Part shown: piece by piece, positions 38,159-47,396 of the stretch
Position numbering within the stretch: the first letter of the stretch is position 1
Layout of the letters: each line of letters begins with the position of its first letter
Assembly: GCF_001663775.1 (NCBI RefSeq)
Contig: NZ_KV467169.1
Location: forward strand, 62,001-126,000
Direction of reading: 5' to 3'
DNA from: Arthrobacter sp. B6
Lineage (GTDB): Bacteria > Actinomycetota > Actinomycetes > Actinomycetales > Micrococcaceae
Length of the DNA: 64,000 nt
Notes under the pieces: generated by a model
What the model was told of the DNA's origin: nothing
Database searches by the model: none
What the model saw: only the letters and a program-made list of their open reading frames with translations
Program-made: the position numbers and the translations under genes

Positions 38159-38200
38159 TTCGCCGAAACCGTTCAGCAGAGAGCATAAGGAGGCCAGGCC

Positions 38201-39223
38201 GTGCCCACCAGCAAGGACGTTGCCCAGGCCGCCGGCGTCGCCCAAAGCACCGTCTCCTATGTACTGAGCGGCAAGCGGCCCATCTCCGAAAAGACCCGGA
38301 AGAAGGTGGAGGACGCTATCCAGCAGCTAACCTACCAGCCCAACGCCGGAGCGCGCGCGCTGGCCAGCCGCAAAACCCGCGTGATCGGGTTGGTCATCCC
38401 GTTCATTCCTGAACTGCACATGGCGTCGATCATGGAATTCGTATCCGTGATAGCCAGCACCGCACGCCTTTACGACCACGACATCCTGCTGGTCACCGAG
38501 GACGAGGGCGCACCCGGCCTGCAACGCGTGGTGGGCCAGCAAATATGTGACGGGCTGATTCTCATGCAGGTGGAAGGCGACGACGAACGGCTCCCCGTAG
38601 TCCGGAACCTCCATGTTCCAGTGGTTCTGATCGGCATCCCCCGCGATCCTTCCGGGCTGGTCTGCATCGATGCCGACTTTGAAATGGCCGGCGAACAGTG
38701 CGTTCAGGACCTCGCGGCGGCGGGCCACACCGTAATCTCCGTCCTCGACTGGCAGCGCGAGGTAGTGGACCGGCACGTAAACTACGTGGAGCGCTTCATG
38801 GCCGGCACCAACAAGGCCGCGGAGAGCTTGGGCGTAAAGGTGGTTCACCTGCCAGGCGGCACGGACCGCGACGTCATTGCCGATTCCGTGGACAAGGCCT
38901 TGGCCGAAACCACCGGAGTGCCCGCGTTCATCGCACCGGATGGCACCGCTCAGGACGTTCTCCGGAGGGCGCTGTCCAGCCGTGGGCTAACACCGGGCAA
39001 AGATGTTTCGGTGATCGGCAGCGCCTCCCCCACACTTGCTGAACTCCAGCCCATTCCGCTTTCCACCATCGATCTCCGCCCGGCCGAAGTTTCACGACGC
39101 GCCGTGAAGATTGTCTGCGACCTCCTCCAATCCGATTCCCGGGGACCAACCGAATCCCTGGAGTTGGTACCCACGGCTATCACACACCGTTCCAGCACGC
39201 TCCGCCCATCCCCCGGCGCCTGA
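38201..39223 (+). CDS. LacI-family transcription regulator
   Basis: Sugar-responsive repressor, 340 residues. The N-terminal HTH is TSKDVAQAAGVAQSTVSYVL (about 3-22), followed by the hinge helix NAGARALASRKT and a periplasmic-binding-protein-like effector domain (IGLVIPF onward). AAGGAGG precedes the GTG at 38201. The gene lies upstream of and in line with the sugar ABC transporter genes. Matching operators stand before this gene and before the binding-protein gene, so autoregulation and control of uptake are inferred. The inducer is unknown. Confidence 0.93.
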   Translation: MPTSKDVAQAAGVAQSTVSYVLSGKRPISEKTRKKVEDAIQQLTYQPNAGARALASRKTRVIGLVIPFIPELHMASIMEFVSVIASTARLYDHDILLVTEDEGAPGLQRVVGQQICDGLILMQVEGDDERLPVVRNLHVPVVLIGIPRDPSGLVCIDADFEMAGEQCVQDLAAAGHTVISVLDWQREVVDRHVNYVERFMAGTNKAAESLGVKVVHLPGGTDRDVIADSVDKALAETTGVPAFIAPDGTAQDVLRRALSSRGLTPGKDVSVIGSASPTLAELQPIPLSTIDLRPAEVSRRAVKIVCDLLQSDSRGPTESLELVPTAITHRSSTLRPSPGA

Positions 39224-39261
39224 ACCCCGCATCGCCCCAACCTGCTAAAAATCAGAATCGC

Positions 39262-39294
39262 TCGTCGATACGCGTCGACGATACGCATCGACGG
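39262..39294. promoter_or_regulatory. Triple half-site operator upstream of the sugar ABC genes
   Basis: TCGTCGA (39262-39268), TCGACGA (39275-39281) and TCGACGG (39288-39294) at 13-bp period, with spacers TACGCG and TACGCA centred on CG. Same geometry as 38126-38158; it ends 24 bp before the binding-protein ATG. Confidence 0.75.
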
Positions 39295-39318
39295 ACGGTC
39301 ACAACACAAAGGAAGACA

Positions 39319-40557
39319 ATGAAGTCAACACCCAGGACCACACGTCCGCTCTCTTTGGCCGTCGCCTCCTTGGTCGGCATTCCGCTGTTCATCTCAGGCT
39401 GCGGCTCCGCCGGCACGTCGGCCTCTTCAACCGACTCCGTCAAGGAAATCTCGGTGGTGGACTATTACAACAACGAACCGGACAAGTCCTTTATCGGCGA
39501 CGCGCTCACGGCGTGCGGCACCAAGGCCGGGGTCACCATCAAGCGCGAGACCGTTCCGGGCAAATCGCTGATCTCCAAGGTGCTCCAGCAGTCCTCCTCA
39601 AAGACGCTGCCCGACGTACTCATGCTGGACAACCCGGACCTGCAGCAGATCGCCGCCACCGGCGCGCTGGCTCCCCTGGCTGACTTCGAAATTAGCACCG
39701 ACAACTTCGCCGAGGGCGTCCTCAGTGCAGGCACATACAAGGACAAGGTCTACGGCCTCGCGCCCACCGTCAACACGATTGCCCTGTTCTACAACAAGGA
39801 CATCCTGGCTAAGGCCGGTATCATGCCGCCCACCACGTGGGATGAGCTGAAGGCCGCGGCCGCCACGCTGACGTCCGGGGACCAGTACGGACTGGCGTTC
39901 AATGCCAACCCCACCTACGAAGGGACCTGGCAGTTCCTCCCCGTCATGTGGTCAAACGGAGGCGACGAAAAGAAAATTGACACCAAAGAGACCGAAGAAG
40001 CCCTGCAGCTGTGGACCGATCTGGTCAAGAGTGGTTCGGTCTCATCCTCGGCCCTCAACTGGACGCAGGCTGACGTAAAGGACCAGTTCCTTGCCGGGAA
40101 GGCAGCCATGATGGTCAACGGCCCGTGGCAGATTCCGTCTCTGGATAAGCAGCCGGCCCTTCAGTACGGCGTCGTAAAGATCCCTGTGCGTCAGGCCGGG
40201 CAGACGTCAGTGGCTCCGCTCGGTGGGGAGGTCTGGACCGTGCCGCAGACTGGCAACAAGGCCCGCCAGGCCAAGGCAGCCGAAGTGGTTTCCTGCCTGA
40301 ACAATGACGAAAACCAGCTGGCGATGGCCAAGGTCCGCAACACCATTCCTTCCAAGACCACGCTTGCGGAAACCTTTGCGGCGGAGAACCCCAAGCTCGC
40401 CACTTTCACCGAGCTGATCAAAGCCGCCCGTGCACGCACCGGCCAACTCGGCGAAGAATGGCCGGGCCAGGCCACAAAGATCTACACCGCCATCCAGACC
40501 GCGCTCACAGGCAACGCCTCCCCGGCCGATGCCCTCAAGCAAGCCCAGGGCCAGTAG
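39319..40557 (+). CDS. Sugar ABC transporter substrate-binding lipoprotein
   Basis: Extracellular sugar-binding protein of the MalE-like family 1, lipid-anchored. The 412-residue protein has a signal peptide with lipobox SGCG (Cys about residue 28), then the two-lobe fold: LPDVLMLDNPDLQQIAATG, GLAPTVNTIALFYNKDILAKAG and MMVNGPWQIPSL are typical of the family. AAAGGAAG precedes the ATG. It is the first structural gene after the LacI operator. The sugar cannot be named from sequence; ThuA and dehydrogenase genes downstream suggest a disaccharide or glucoside. Confidence 0.94.
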   Translation: MKSTPRTTRPLSLAVASLVGIPLFISGCGSAGTSASSTDSVKEISVVDYYNNEPDKSFIGDALTACGTKAGVTIKRETVPGKSLISKVLQQSSSKTLPDVLMLDNPDLQQIAATGALAPLADFEISTDNFAEGVLSAGTYKDKVYGLAPTVNTIALFYNKDILAKAGIMPPTTWDELKAAAATLTSGDQYGLAFNANPTYEGTWQFLPVMWSNGGDEKKIDTKETEEALQLWTDLVKSGSVSSSALNWTQADVKDQFLAGKAAMMVNGPWQIPSLDKQPALQYGVVKIPVRQAGQTSVAPLGGEVWTVPQTGNKARQAKAAEVVSCLNNDENQLAMAKVRNTIPSKTTLAETFAAENPKLATFTELIKAARARTGQLGEEWPGQATKIYTAIQTALTGNASPADALKQAQGQ

Positions 40558-40567
40558 GCAGCCTGTT

Positions 40568-41572
40568 ATGTCATTGAAAACCGACTTATCGCATACGGCG
40601 GCGGGGCCGGCCCGGGGAAAGGGCTCCCGCAAGCACGGCCGCGCCAACGGTTCGGGGGCTGAATCGCAGGGCCCAAAGCGGCACACACGCCGGCGGCGCG
40701 AGCGCATCTTTCAGTGGCTCTTCCTGGTCCCAGCCGTGGTCTACATGGCACTCTTTTTCGGCTACCCCGTGGTGAAGAACCTTGTCATGAGCTTCCAGGA
40801 CTACACCACCGCCACGTTCTTCACCGGGGAAGCCCCGTGGGTGGGGTTTGCGAACTACGTGACTGTATTGTCGTCATCGTTGTTTTCAACCTCGCTGCTG
40901 AATACGGCGATGTTTACCCTGGGGTCCATCCTGGGCCAGTTCCTCATTGGACTGGCGTTGGCGATCTTCTTCCAGCGCAACTTCCCGCTTAACGGAATCC
41001 TCCGTTCGCTGCTCCTGCTCCCCTGGCTCCTGCCGCTGATCGTTTCCAGTGCCGTGTGGCGCTGGATCCTGGACAAGGACAGCGGTGCGTTGAATCGGTT
41101 CCTGGGCGACTTGGGCATCATCGATACCGGTATTCCATGGCTGACCAGCACCTCGCTGGCGCTGATCGCTGTCATAGGGGTAAATATCTGGATCGGCATC
41201 CCGTTCAACCTGACCATCCTCTACGGCGGCCTGCAGGAGATACCGGACGAGCTCTATGAGGCCGGCTCCCTGGACGGGGCCACCGGGTGGAAAGCTTTCC
41301 GACACATCACCTGGCCCATGTTGCGGCCCGTGGTCAGCGTCGTGCTGGTGCTCGGCGTCGTCTACACGGTCAAAGTGCTGGACATCATCCTGGGCCTTAC
41401 CAACGGTGGCCCGGCGAACTCAACACAGACCATCGCCACCCAGTCCTACAACCTTTCCTTCCACGAGTTCCAGTTCGGCGAAGGCGCGGCCCTGGGAAAC
41501 GTGCTGGTGATCATTTCCCTGGTGTTCGCGGTCCTGTACCTGCGGGCAAGCCGACGCGCAGTGGATGAGTGA
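40568..41572 (+). CDS. Sugar ABC transporter permease (MalF-like)
   Basis: Inner-membrane permease of 334 residues. A basic N-terminal tail (about 1-45, HTRRRRERIFQ) leads to six hydrophobic helices, with the EAA loop seen in ELYEAGSLDGATGWKAFRHITWP (residue Gly-Ala-rich contact with the ATPase). ATG at 40568 is 11 bp after the binding-protein stop; an earlier open frame overlaps that gene and lacks a start signal. It pairs with the permease encoded 7 bp downstream. Confidence 0.93.
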   Translation: MSLKTDLSHTAAGPARGKGSRKHGRANGSGAESQGPKRHTRRRRERIFQWLFLVPAVVYMALFFGYPVVKNLVMSFQDYTTATFFTGEAPWVGFANYVTVLSSSLFSTSLLNTAMFTLGSILGQFLIGLALAIFFQRNFPLNGILRSLLLLPWLLPLIVSSAVWRWILDKDSGALNRFLGDLGIIDTGIPWLTSTSLALIAVIGVNIWIGIPFNLTILYGGLQEIPDELYEAGSLDGATGWKAFRHITWPMLRPVVSVVLVLGVVYTVKVLDIILGLTNGGPANSTQTIATQSYNLSFHEFQFGEGAALGNVLVIISLVFAVLYLRASRRAVDE

Positions 41573-41579
41573 GGAAGCA

Positions 41580-42434
41580 ATGTCAACCCAACTGAAGGCA
41601 CCCGCCCGCAGCACGACGGCAGCAGCACACGACCGCAGGAACTGGGGTTCCACGGCACTGGCAATCTTCTTCCTGGCCGTAATGCTGTTCCCGGTCTACT
41701 GGATGGTCAACGCGTCCCTGCAGCCGAACGGCACCACCCTCGAGACATCATGGCTGCCGCTCAATCCCGATTTCACCGGCTACGCCACTGCCATCAGTGA
41801 GCAGGGCGGCAACCTGGGAACCAGCCTGGTCATTTCGCTCGGCAGCGTGGCATTGAGCCTGGCCATCGCGGCTCCCGCGGCCTACGCCCTGGCCTACTTC
41901 AAGGTCCGTGGCGCAGGCGTTGTCCTGTTTGCCATCCTTATCAGCCAGATGATCCCGGGCATCGTAGTGGCCAACGCCCTCTACACCGCGTACAACGATC
42001 TCGGCCTGCTCAACTCCATTCCGGGCCTCATCCTTGCGGACTCGTCGCACGGCATCCCGTTCGCCATCCTTATCATCCGGGCGTTCATGAACGGCATGCC
42101 GGCCTCCGTCATCGAAGCTGCACGCGTGGACGGCGCCGGACACATCCGGGCGTTCTGGTCGATCGTGCTGCCACTGAGCCGGAACTCCCTCATCACCGCA
42201 GGCCTGTTCACGTTCCTGTTCGCCTGGAGCGACTTCCTGTTCGCCCTGACCCTGACCACCACCGAGGCCGTCCGGCCGGTCACACTGGGCATCTTCCAGT
42301 ACATCGGCGCCTACGTGAACGACTGGAGTTCCGTGATGGCGACGGCGGTACTCGCCTCCATCCCGGCCATCGTCCTGCTCGTCGCAGCCCAGAAATACAT
42401 TGCCGCCGGTACCACCGGCGGCGCGGTCAAATAG
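41580..42434 (+). CDS. Sugar ABC transporter permease (MalG-like)
   Basis: Second permease subunit, 284 residues from ATG at 41580, which has GAGGAAG at the right spacing; ATG at 41565 is possible but poorer. It has six hydrophobic helices and the EAA loop [22 protein letters not shown]. No ATP-binding subunit is encoded in the cluster, so the transporter must use a shared ATPase of the MsiK/UgpC type encoded elsewhere, as is usual in actinobacteria. Confidence 0.93.
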   Translation: MSTQLKAPARSTTAAAHDRRNWGSTALAIFFLAVMLFPVYWMVNASLQPNGTTLETSWLPLNPDFTGYATAISEQGGNLGTSLVISLGSVALSLAIAAPAAYALAYFKVRGAGVVLFAILISQMIPGIVVANALYTAYNDLGLLNSIPGLILADSSHGIPFAILIIRAFMNGMPASVIEAARVDGAGHIRAFWSIVLPLSRNSLITAGLFTFLFAWSDFLFALTLTTTEAVRPVTLGIFQYIGAYVNDWSSVMATAVLASIPAIVLLVAAQKYIAAGTTGGAVK

Positions 42435-42463
42435 ACCGCTTTCACACCCAAACGGAGAGAACC

Positions 42464-43240
42464 ATGACCGAAAGCAACAACCCCATCCGCGTCACCGTCT
42501 GGAGCGAGAACCGGCACGAAAAGCGCGACGAACTGGTTGCCCGGCTCTACCCCGAAGGTATGCATGGAGCCGTCAAGGCGGGCATCGAGGAGAACCTGGG
42601 GGCCGCCGTCGAGATCCGGACTGCAACGCTTGACGAACCGGAACACGGCCTTAGCGAGGAAGTGCTCGCCACCACTGATGTCCTGACCTGGTGGGGGCAC
42701 ATGTCCCATGCGGACGTCGACGACGAGATCGTAGAGCGCGTCCACCGGCATGTCCTGGCAGGCATGGGCCTGATTGTGCTGCACTCCGGGCACTGGTCCA
42801 AGATCTTCACCAAACTCATGGGAACGTCATGCACCCTGCGCTGGCGGTCCGAGCAGGACCGGGAACTTGTGTGGACCGTGGACCCCACCCACCCCATCGC
42901 CAAGGGCGTGCCGCACCCCATCGAAATTCCCCAGCAGGAGATGTACGGCGAATTCTTCGACATCCCCACGCCCGAAGAACTCGTTTTCATCAGCTCGTTC
43001 AGCGGGGGCGAAGTCTTCCGTTCCGGCTGCACATTCCGCCGCGGACACGGCAAAATCTTCTTTTTCAGCCCCGGCGACCAGGACTACCCCGTCTACCACC
43101 ACAAGGACATCCGCAGGGTCATCGCAAACGCCGTGGAATGGGCGGTCACTGACCGCCCGGAACGGGCCGTCCCCGAACTGCTGCGGTACGAGACGGGCGA
43201 CTTCTTCAACGGCAAGAGCTACCAGGGGGCCAACGCGTGA
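42464..43240 (+). CDS. ThuA domain protein
   Basis: Protein of 258 residues with the glutamine-amidotransferase-like fold of ThuA, first named in the Sinorhizobium trehalose-utilisation operon. Features are [21 protein letters not shown] near the start, [21 protein letters not shown], then [18 protein letters not shown], and the C-terminal [18 protein letters not shown]. It is encoded between transporter and dehydrogenase genes and overlaps the latter by 4 bp. ThuA and ThuB act on 3-keto sugar derivatives in rhizobia; the exact reaction of ThuA is not settled, and the role here is inferred from context. Confidence 0.9.
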   Translation: MTESNNPIRVTVWSENRHEKRDELVARLYPEGMHGAVKAGIEENLGAAVEIRTATLDEPEHGLSEEVLATTDVLTWWGHMSHADVDDEIVERVHRHVLAGMGLIVLHSGHWSKIFTKLMGTSCTLRWRSEQDRELVWTVDPTHPIAKGVPHPIEIPQQEMYGEFFDIPTPEELVFISSFSGGEVFRSGCTFRRGHGKIFFFSPGDQDYPVYHHKDIRRVIANAVEWAVTDRPERAVPELLRYETGDFFNGKSYQGANA

Positions 43241-44364
43241 GCACCCCCTTCGCCACCATCCCCGACGACGGCACTCCGCTTCGCGTCGTCGTCGTCGGCG
43301 CCGGCGGCATGGGCCGCGCATGGCTTAGGACCGTGGAAGAGTCTGCCTCGGTAGAGCTCGCCGGCATCGTCGACCTGGATCTTGACGCCGCCCGAGCGGC
43401 TGCAGCCGCGCTGGGGCGTCCCGACCTCCCGATAGGCGCCGGTACAGCAGGGTTGGCATCCGACGTCGGCGCCAAGGCGGTCATCAACGTCACCGTCCCT
43501 GCTGCACACCATCCCGTCACCACCGAGGCACTCGCCGCTGGACTGCCCGTCCTGGGCGAAAAACCTGTGGCGTCCACGGTGGCCCAAGGGCTTTCGCTGG
43601 CGGCCGCCGCGGAACTCCACGGCCAGCTGTTCATGGTCAGCCAGTCCCGCCGCTATAACCGGCACTTATTCGAAGCGAAGCGACTGTCCTCTTCCCTGGG
43701 CCGTGTGGGCATCGTTTCCACGGAGTTCTTCAAGGCACCGCGCTTTGGCGGCTTCCGGGACGCCATGGACCATCCGCTGCTGCTGGACATGGCGATCCAC
43801 CAATTCGACATGGCCCGGTTCCTGGTCGACGCCGATCCCGTCTCCGTGTTCTGTGAGGAGTACAACCCTTCCTGGAGCTGGTACCGCGGGGATGCAGGCT
43901 CCACGGCCATCTTCGAAATGACGGGAGGCCAACGCTTCGTGTTCAGCGGCAGTTGGTGCAGTCCGGGCCAGGAAACCTCGTGGAATGCGTCGTGGCGCAT
44001 CAGCGGCGAGCACGGCACAGTCCTGTGGGACGGCGATCACGCCCCCGCTTCCTCGCTTGCTTCGGATTCGGGCTCCAGCGATGATCCGGGCCAGGACATC
44101 GCCGGATCGTTGCGGGACTTCGTGGCAGCTCTCCGCACGGGATGCACGCCGATGGGAATAGTCCACGAGAACATCATGAGCCTGGCCATGGTCGAAGCTG
44201 CCGTCCTGAGTGCAGCCACCGGACGCAGGGTGTCCGTGGATACGCTTCTCGAGGACTCCTACCAGCAGGCGGTCCTCGCTGAGCGCGACCCCGGGGTGCT
44301 GGAAGTCCTGAAATCCTGGACGTCGGTTCGAAGTGCCCTCGCCGGAGGAAGCGTCCCCTTGTGA
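43237..44364 (+). CDS. Gfo/Idh/MocA-family oxidoreductase (ThuB-like)
   Basis: NAD(P)-dependent sugar dehydrogenase of 375 residues. It has the Rossmann motif [13 protein letters not shown] (about 12-24), the EKP motif in LGEKPVAST, and the active-site His in [17 protein letters not shown]. The GTG start overlaps the thuA-like stop as GTGA, so the two proteins are made together. Enzymes of this family paired with ThuA oxidise the 3-hydroxyl of a glucosyl unit; that is the most likely activity here. It is the last gene of the sugar operon and meets the Nramp-like gene head-on. Confidence 0.9.
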   Translation: MSTPFATIPDDGTPLRVVVVGAGGMGRAWLRTVEESASVELAGIVDLDLDAARAAAAALGRPDLPIGAGTAGLASDVGAKAVINVTVPAAHHPVTTEALAAGLPVLGEKPVASTVAQGLSLAAAAELHGQLFMVSQSRRYNRHLFEAKRLSSSLGRVGIVSTEFFKAPRFGGFRDAMDHPLLLDMAIHQFDMARFLVDADPVSVFCEEYNPSWSWYRGDAGSTAIFEMTGGQRFVFSGSWCSPGQETSWNASWRISGEHGTVLWDGDHAPASSLASDSGSSDDPGQDIAGSLRDFVAALRTGCTPMGIVHENIMSLAMVEAAVLSAATGRRVSVDTLLEDSYQQAVLAERDPGVLEVLKSWTSVRSALAGGSVPL

Positions 44365-44374
44365 GTGCAAGTCC

Positions 44375-45733
44375 CTAGCCGCCGAAGAGCGGCGAAAGGG
44401 AAGTCCAGAACTGCCGGACACCCAGAATGACGAACAGCAGCGCGCAGGCTCCCAGCGCGATGTTGGTGTGCAGCTTATTTGCCCAGGCCTTGGGGATCCG
44501 CTTGCCGTTGAGCAGGCCCAGGAGGGTCAGCGCCAGGAAGGGCATGAACAGCGAACCCAGCGCGCCATACGCCAGGATGAGACCGATGGGCTGACCCAGT
44601 GCGAAGAGGATCATGGGCGGGAAGGTCAGCCACAAAATGTAGAACCTGAAGTACTTTCCGCCCACGCGGGTGTCGGGGTGGCCCGATTCCTTGCCCCGCA
44701 TGTTGCCCCAGAAGTCGGCGAACATCAGGGAGACACCATTCCAGACGCCGATGATGGAGGAGAAGGATGCGGCCCAGAAGCCCACCAGGAACCCGGTCCC
44801 GACGACGTCGCCATACTCGGCTTTCAGGACGCCGTAGAGATCCAGCAGGCCTTCGTCGCTGGCACTGAGGGAAACCCCTGCGGAGCGGACAACCTCTGCG
44901 CCCACAATGAGCATGGCAACCACGAAGATGCCGGTCATCACGTAGGCCATGGAGTTGTCTATCCGCATGACCTTCATCCACTTCGGCGTGTACCACCCCT
45001 TCTCGCGCAGCCAGTACCCGTAAGCGGCGAGCGTTATCGTTCCGCCCACTCCCCCGGCCAGCGCGAGCGTATAGAAGATGGCTCCGTCGGTTGATGGGAT
45101 CATCGGAATCAGACCGGTGAGCATCTCCGGGATATTCGGGGCGGCAATAATGGCCAGGCCCACGACAGTCACGAACATCATGCCCACCAACGCGGCGGTA
45201 ATCTTTTCAAATGTGGCGTATTTACCCCACCACACCATCACGAAACCGGCCAGGCCCATCAGGATGGCCCACGCCCACAACGGCAGGATGGGGAAGACTG
45301 CCGCCAGGGGCAAGGCTGCGGAGGACATGGCCGTGGCTCCGTAGACGAAGCCCCAGATCATGATGTACGGACCGAAGTACCAGGTGGTCCATTTGCCGAG
45401 GGACCGCCATCCCTCAAAGATCGTCTTTCCAGTTGCCAGTGTGTAACGGCCGGCGCCTTCAACGAGGATGATCTTCAGGACCACACCAACGATGACCGCC
45501 CAGAACAGGCCGTAACCGTACCGTGAGCCGGCCACCAGCGTGGCCACCATGTCAGCCGCCCCCACGCCGGTGGCTGCCACGACCAAACCGGGCCCGATGA
45601 TGCGCCATTTGGCGGGCCGGCCGCCGTCGTCGTCTATACGGTCAGCGTGGCTGACTCCGGACAGAAGCTGCTGATTCGCCTTCACCACAGGTTCTTTACC
45701 TGGAATCGTGCTGTCCATGGCGTCGTTGCCCAT
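44375..45733 (-). CDS. Nramp-like transporter lacking canonical metal-binding motifs
   Basis: Membrane transporter of the Nramp family (APC/LeuT fold), 452 residues with about eleven hydrophobic helices. The first helix aligns with Nramp (IGPGLVVAATGVGAADMVAT), but the metal-binding DPGN is replaced by GVGAAD (56-61), and the MPH motif of helix 6 is absent, with GGVGGTITLAAYGYWLRE in its place. These residues bind Mn/Fe in true Nramp proteins, so the substrate here is uncertain. GAGGAGGAG precedes the ATG at 45733. No metal-responsive regulator lies nearby. Confidence 0.85.
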   Translation of the reverse strand: MGNDAMDSTIPGKEPVVKANQQLLSGVSHADRIDDDGGRPAKWRIIGPGLVVAATGVGAADMVATLVAGSRYGYGLFWAVIVGVVLKIILVEGAGRYTLATGKTIFEGWRSLGKWTTWYFGPYIMIWGFVYGATAMSSAALPLAAVFPILPLWAWAILMGLAGFVMVWWGKYATFEKITAALVGMMFVTVVGLAIIAAPNIPEMLTGLIPMIPSTDGAIFYTLALAGGVGGTITLAAYGYWLREKGWYTPKWMKVMRIDNSMAYVMTGIFVVAMLIVGAEVVRSAGVSLSASDEGLLDLYGVLKAEYGDVVGTGFLVGFWAASFSSIIGVWNGVSLMFADFWGNMRGKESGHPDTRVGGKYFRFYILWLTFPPMILFALGQPIGLILAYGALGSLFMPFLALTLLGLLNGKRIPKAWANKLHTNIALGACALLFVILGVRQFWTSLSPLFGG

Positions 45734-45932
45734 GGCTCCTCCTCGACATGTAGTGGCTCCTCCAAACAGAGGACTCCAGCCAAAGTACCTGTGACTGGCG
45801 GCACAGGAGAGGCTTTCCCGAGGTTCCTAACACTTCCTTAGGTTTCGGGTGGCCCACAGCTATGCCGGCTGCTGCTCCGAGCAGGATGCAGTTCCGTAAT
45901 GGCTTGAACATGGGCATGCCGCAGGCACGCCG

Positions 45933-46403
45933 TCACCCCTCATATGCACTTTGCAGAACAGCGATTTCAAGCTTGCGCATTCCGAGCATGGCCTGCATGG
46001 CACGCTGGGCTCCCTCCGGGTCAGGCCCGCCGATCAGGGATCCCAGGACGGAAGGCACGATCTGCCAGGAGATGCCATAACGGTCCACCAACCAGCCGCA
46101 CTGGCTCTCGGCGCCGCCGTCGGTCAACGCCGCCCAGTAACGGTCAACTTCTTCCTGGTCCCGGCAGTCAACAACAAAAGATATCGCTTCGGTGAAGTTG
46201 GACGGCGATCCCCCGTTTAGCGCCAGGAACCTGCGTCCTTCGATCTCGAACTCAACGGTGATTGCCTGTCCCTCCGGCGCCGGACCGCCCGCGCCATAGC
46301 GCGCGACGTTCAGGACTCGTGAATCATCGAAGACTGAGACGTAGAACTCGGCAGCATCTTCAGCCTGGCTCTCGAACCACAGGCAAGTCGAAATTTTCTG
46401 CAT
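45933..46403 (-). CDS. VOC/PhnB-like protein
   Basis: Small protein of the vicinal oxygen chelate superfamily, PhnB branch (Pfam name 3-demethylubiquinone-9 methyltransferase, a misnomer). From ATG at 46403 it is 156 residues. Features are MQKISTCLWFESQAEDAAEF, then ALNGGSPSNFTEAISFVVDC, and GWLVDRYGISWQIVPSVL, the family's paired beta-alpha-beta units. GGAGGGAG precedes the ATG, about 14 bases after a TAGGCT -10. Substrate unknown. Confidence 0.88.
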   Translation of the reverse strand: MQKISTCLWFESQAEDAAEFYVSVFDDSRVLNVARYGAGGPAPEGQAITVEFEIEGRRFLALNGGSPSNFTEAISFVVDCRDQEEVDRYWAALTDGGAESQCGWLVDRYGISWQIVPSVLGSLIGGPDPEGAQRAMQAMLGMRKLEIAVLQSAYEG

Positions 46404-46530
46404 GGTGCTCCCTCCCGGCTTGAGCCTAGTCCGGGGGCATATCCGGCACAACGGCCGGAGAAGCCTGCCGGCCATCACGCTGATACTTCCAAAGTCCTTG
46501 CTGGGTTCCCCATCGGCGGCGCCGCAACGC

Positions 46531-46536
46531 TAGGCT
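46531..46536 (+). promoter_or_regulatory. -10 hexamer for leaderless DUF3054 gene
   Basis: TAGGCT lies 7 bases before the ATG at 46544. Confidence 0.5.
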
Positions 46537-46543
46537 CGAAGCC

Positions 46544-46942
46544 ATGACTTCCGAGACCCAGCAGCATTCCACGTCCCGCGGTCGCCAGTCCGTCATTGCC
46601 GCAGCCTTGGCCGATGCGGTCCTCATCCTGGTTTTTGCGGCGATTGGAAGGGACGCACACCAACGGGGTGACATCGTCACAGGCGTGTTTCTCACTGCCT
46701 GGCCCTTCCTGGCAGGCGCGGCCCTCGCGTGGCTGTCGGGCAAGGTACGGCGGCGTCCATTGTCACTTTCGGCGGGGGCAGTGGTGTGGCTGTGCGCCGT
46801 TGCCGGAGGCATGATCCTCCGGGCACTCACAGGACAGACAGTGGTGGTCGCCTTTGTGATAGTTGCATTGCTGAGCCTGGGACTGTTCCTGTTTGGCTAC
46901 CGGGCACTGCTGGTATTGAAGCGCCGGAGCCGAACGTCCTGA
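46544..46942 (+). CDS. DUF3054 membrane protein
   Basis: Membrane protein of 132 residues with four hydrophobic helices (about 17-33, 45-63, 74-93 and 98-120) and a basic C-terminus (KRRSRTS). It matches the DUF3054 pattern: ADAVLILVFAAIGRDAH with the conserved Arg-Asp pair, and TAWPFLAGAALAWL. This family is common in actinobacteria and has no known function. It is a single gene with a leaderless promoter. Confidence 0.85.
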   Translation: MTSETQQHSTSRGRQSVIAAALADAVLILVFAAIGRDAHQRGDIVTGVFLTAWPFLAGAALAWLSGKVRRRPLSLSAGAVVWLCAVAGGMILRALTGQTVVVAFVIVALLSLGLFLFGYRALLVLKRRSRTS

Positions 46943-46985
46943 CGCGTGCGGGAAACGCAGCCCTGCAACGGGTCCGTGTAATAGG

Positions 46986-46991
46986 CTGGCA
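46986..46991 (+). promoter_or_regulatory. Probable -10 hexamer for the Lrp-type gene
   Basis: TAGGCT lies about 60 bases before the GTG at 47049, so the transcript would have a short leader with its own ribosome site (GGAAGG). Confidence 0.4.
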
Positions 46992-47048
46992 GCACTAAAC
47001 AGTCTTGCCGGGCACTGCTACGGCGCAACAGATCCGGAAGGATTGAAA

Positions 47049-47330
47049 GTGATCACCGCATTCGTTCTGATCAAAACCGACGCCGCCCGCATTCCTGAAA
47101 CCGCCGAGGAGATCTCCGCGATCCAGGGCATCAGCGAGGTGTACTCGGTAACCGGAGAATGGGACCTGATTGCGGTAGCCAGGGTTGCCAGGCATGAAGA
47201 CCTGGCCGATGTCATCGCCGACCGGCTCTCCAAGGTTCCTGCAGTAGTTCATACCACCACGCACATCGCCTTCCGCGCGTACTCCCAGCATGATCTCGAC
47301 GCCGCCTTCGCCCTGGGCTTCGAGCAGTAG
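47049..47330 (+). CDS. Stand-alone Lrp/AsnC ligand-binding (RAM) domain protein
   Basis: A 93-residue protein that consists only of the effector-binding RAM domain of Lrp/AsnC regulators, without the HTH. It has ITAFVLIKTDAARIPE, IQGISEVYSVTGEWDLIAV and the sheet ending THIAFRAY. Such stand-alone proteins form ring oligomers and bind amino acids or Lrp paralogues. GTG at 47049 has GGAAGG 7 bases upstream; TTG at 47043 is an alternative two codons longer. It is convergent with trpD, so an amino-acid link is possible but not shown. Confidence 0.9.
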   Translation: MITAFVLIKTDAARIPETAEEISAIQGISEVYSVTGEWDLIAVARVARHEDLADVIADRLSKVPAVVHTTTHIAFRAYSQHDLDAAFALGFEQ

Positions 47331-47396
47331 CAACGGACGTTAAATACGCAGGACCCGGCTGGAAGCCAGGCCCTGCTCCTGCTTGCGAGGGTTCCT

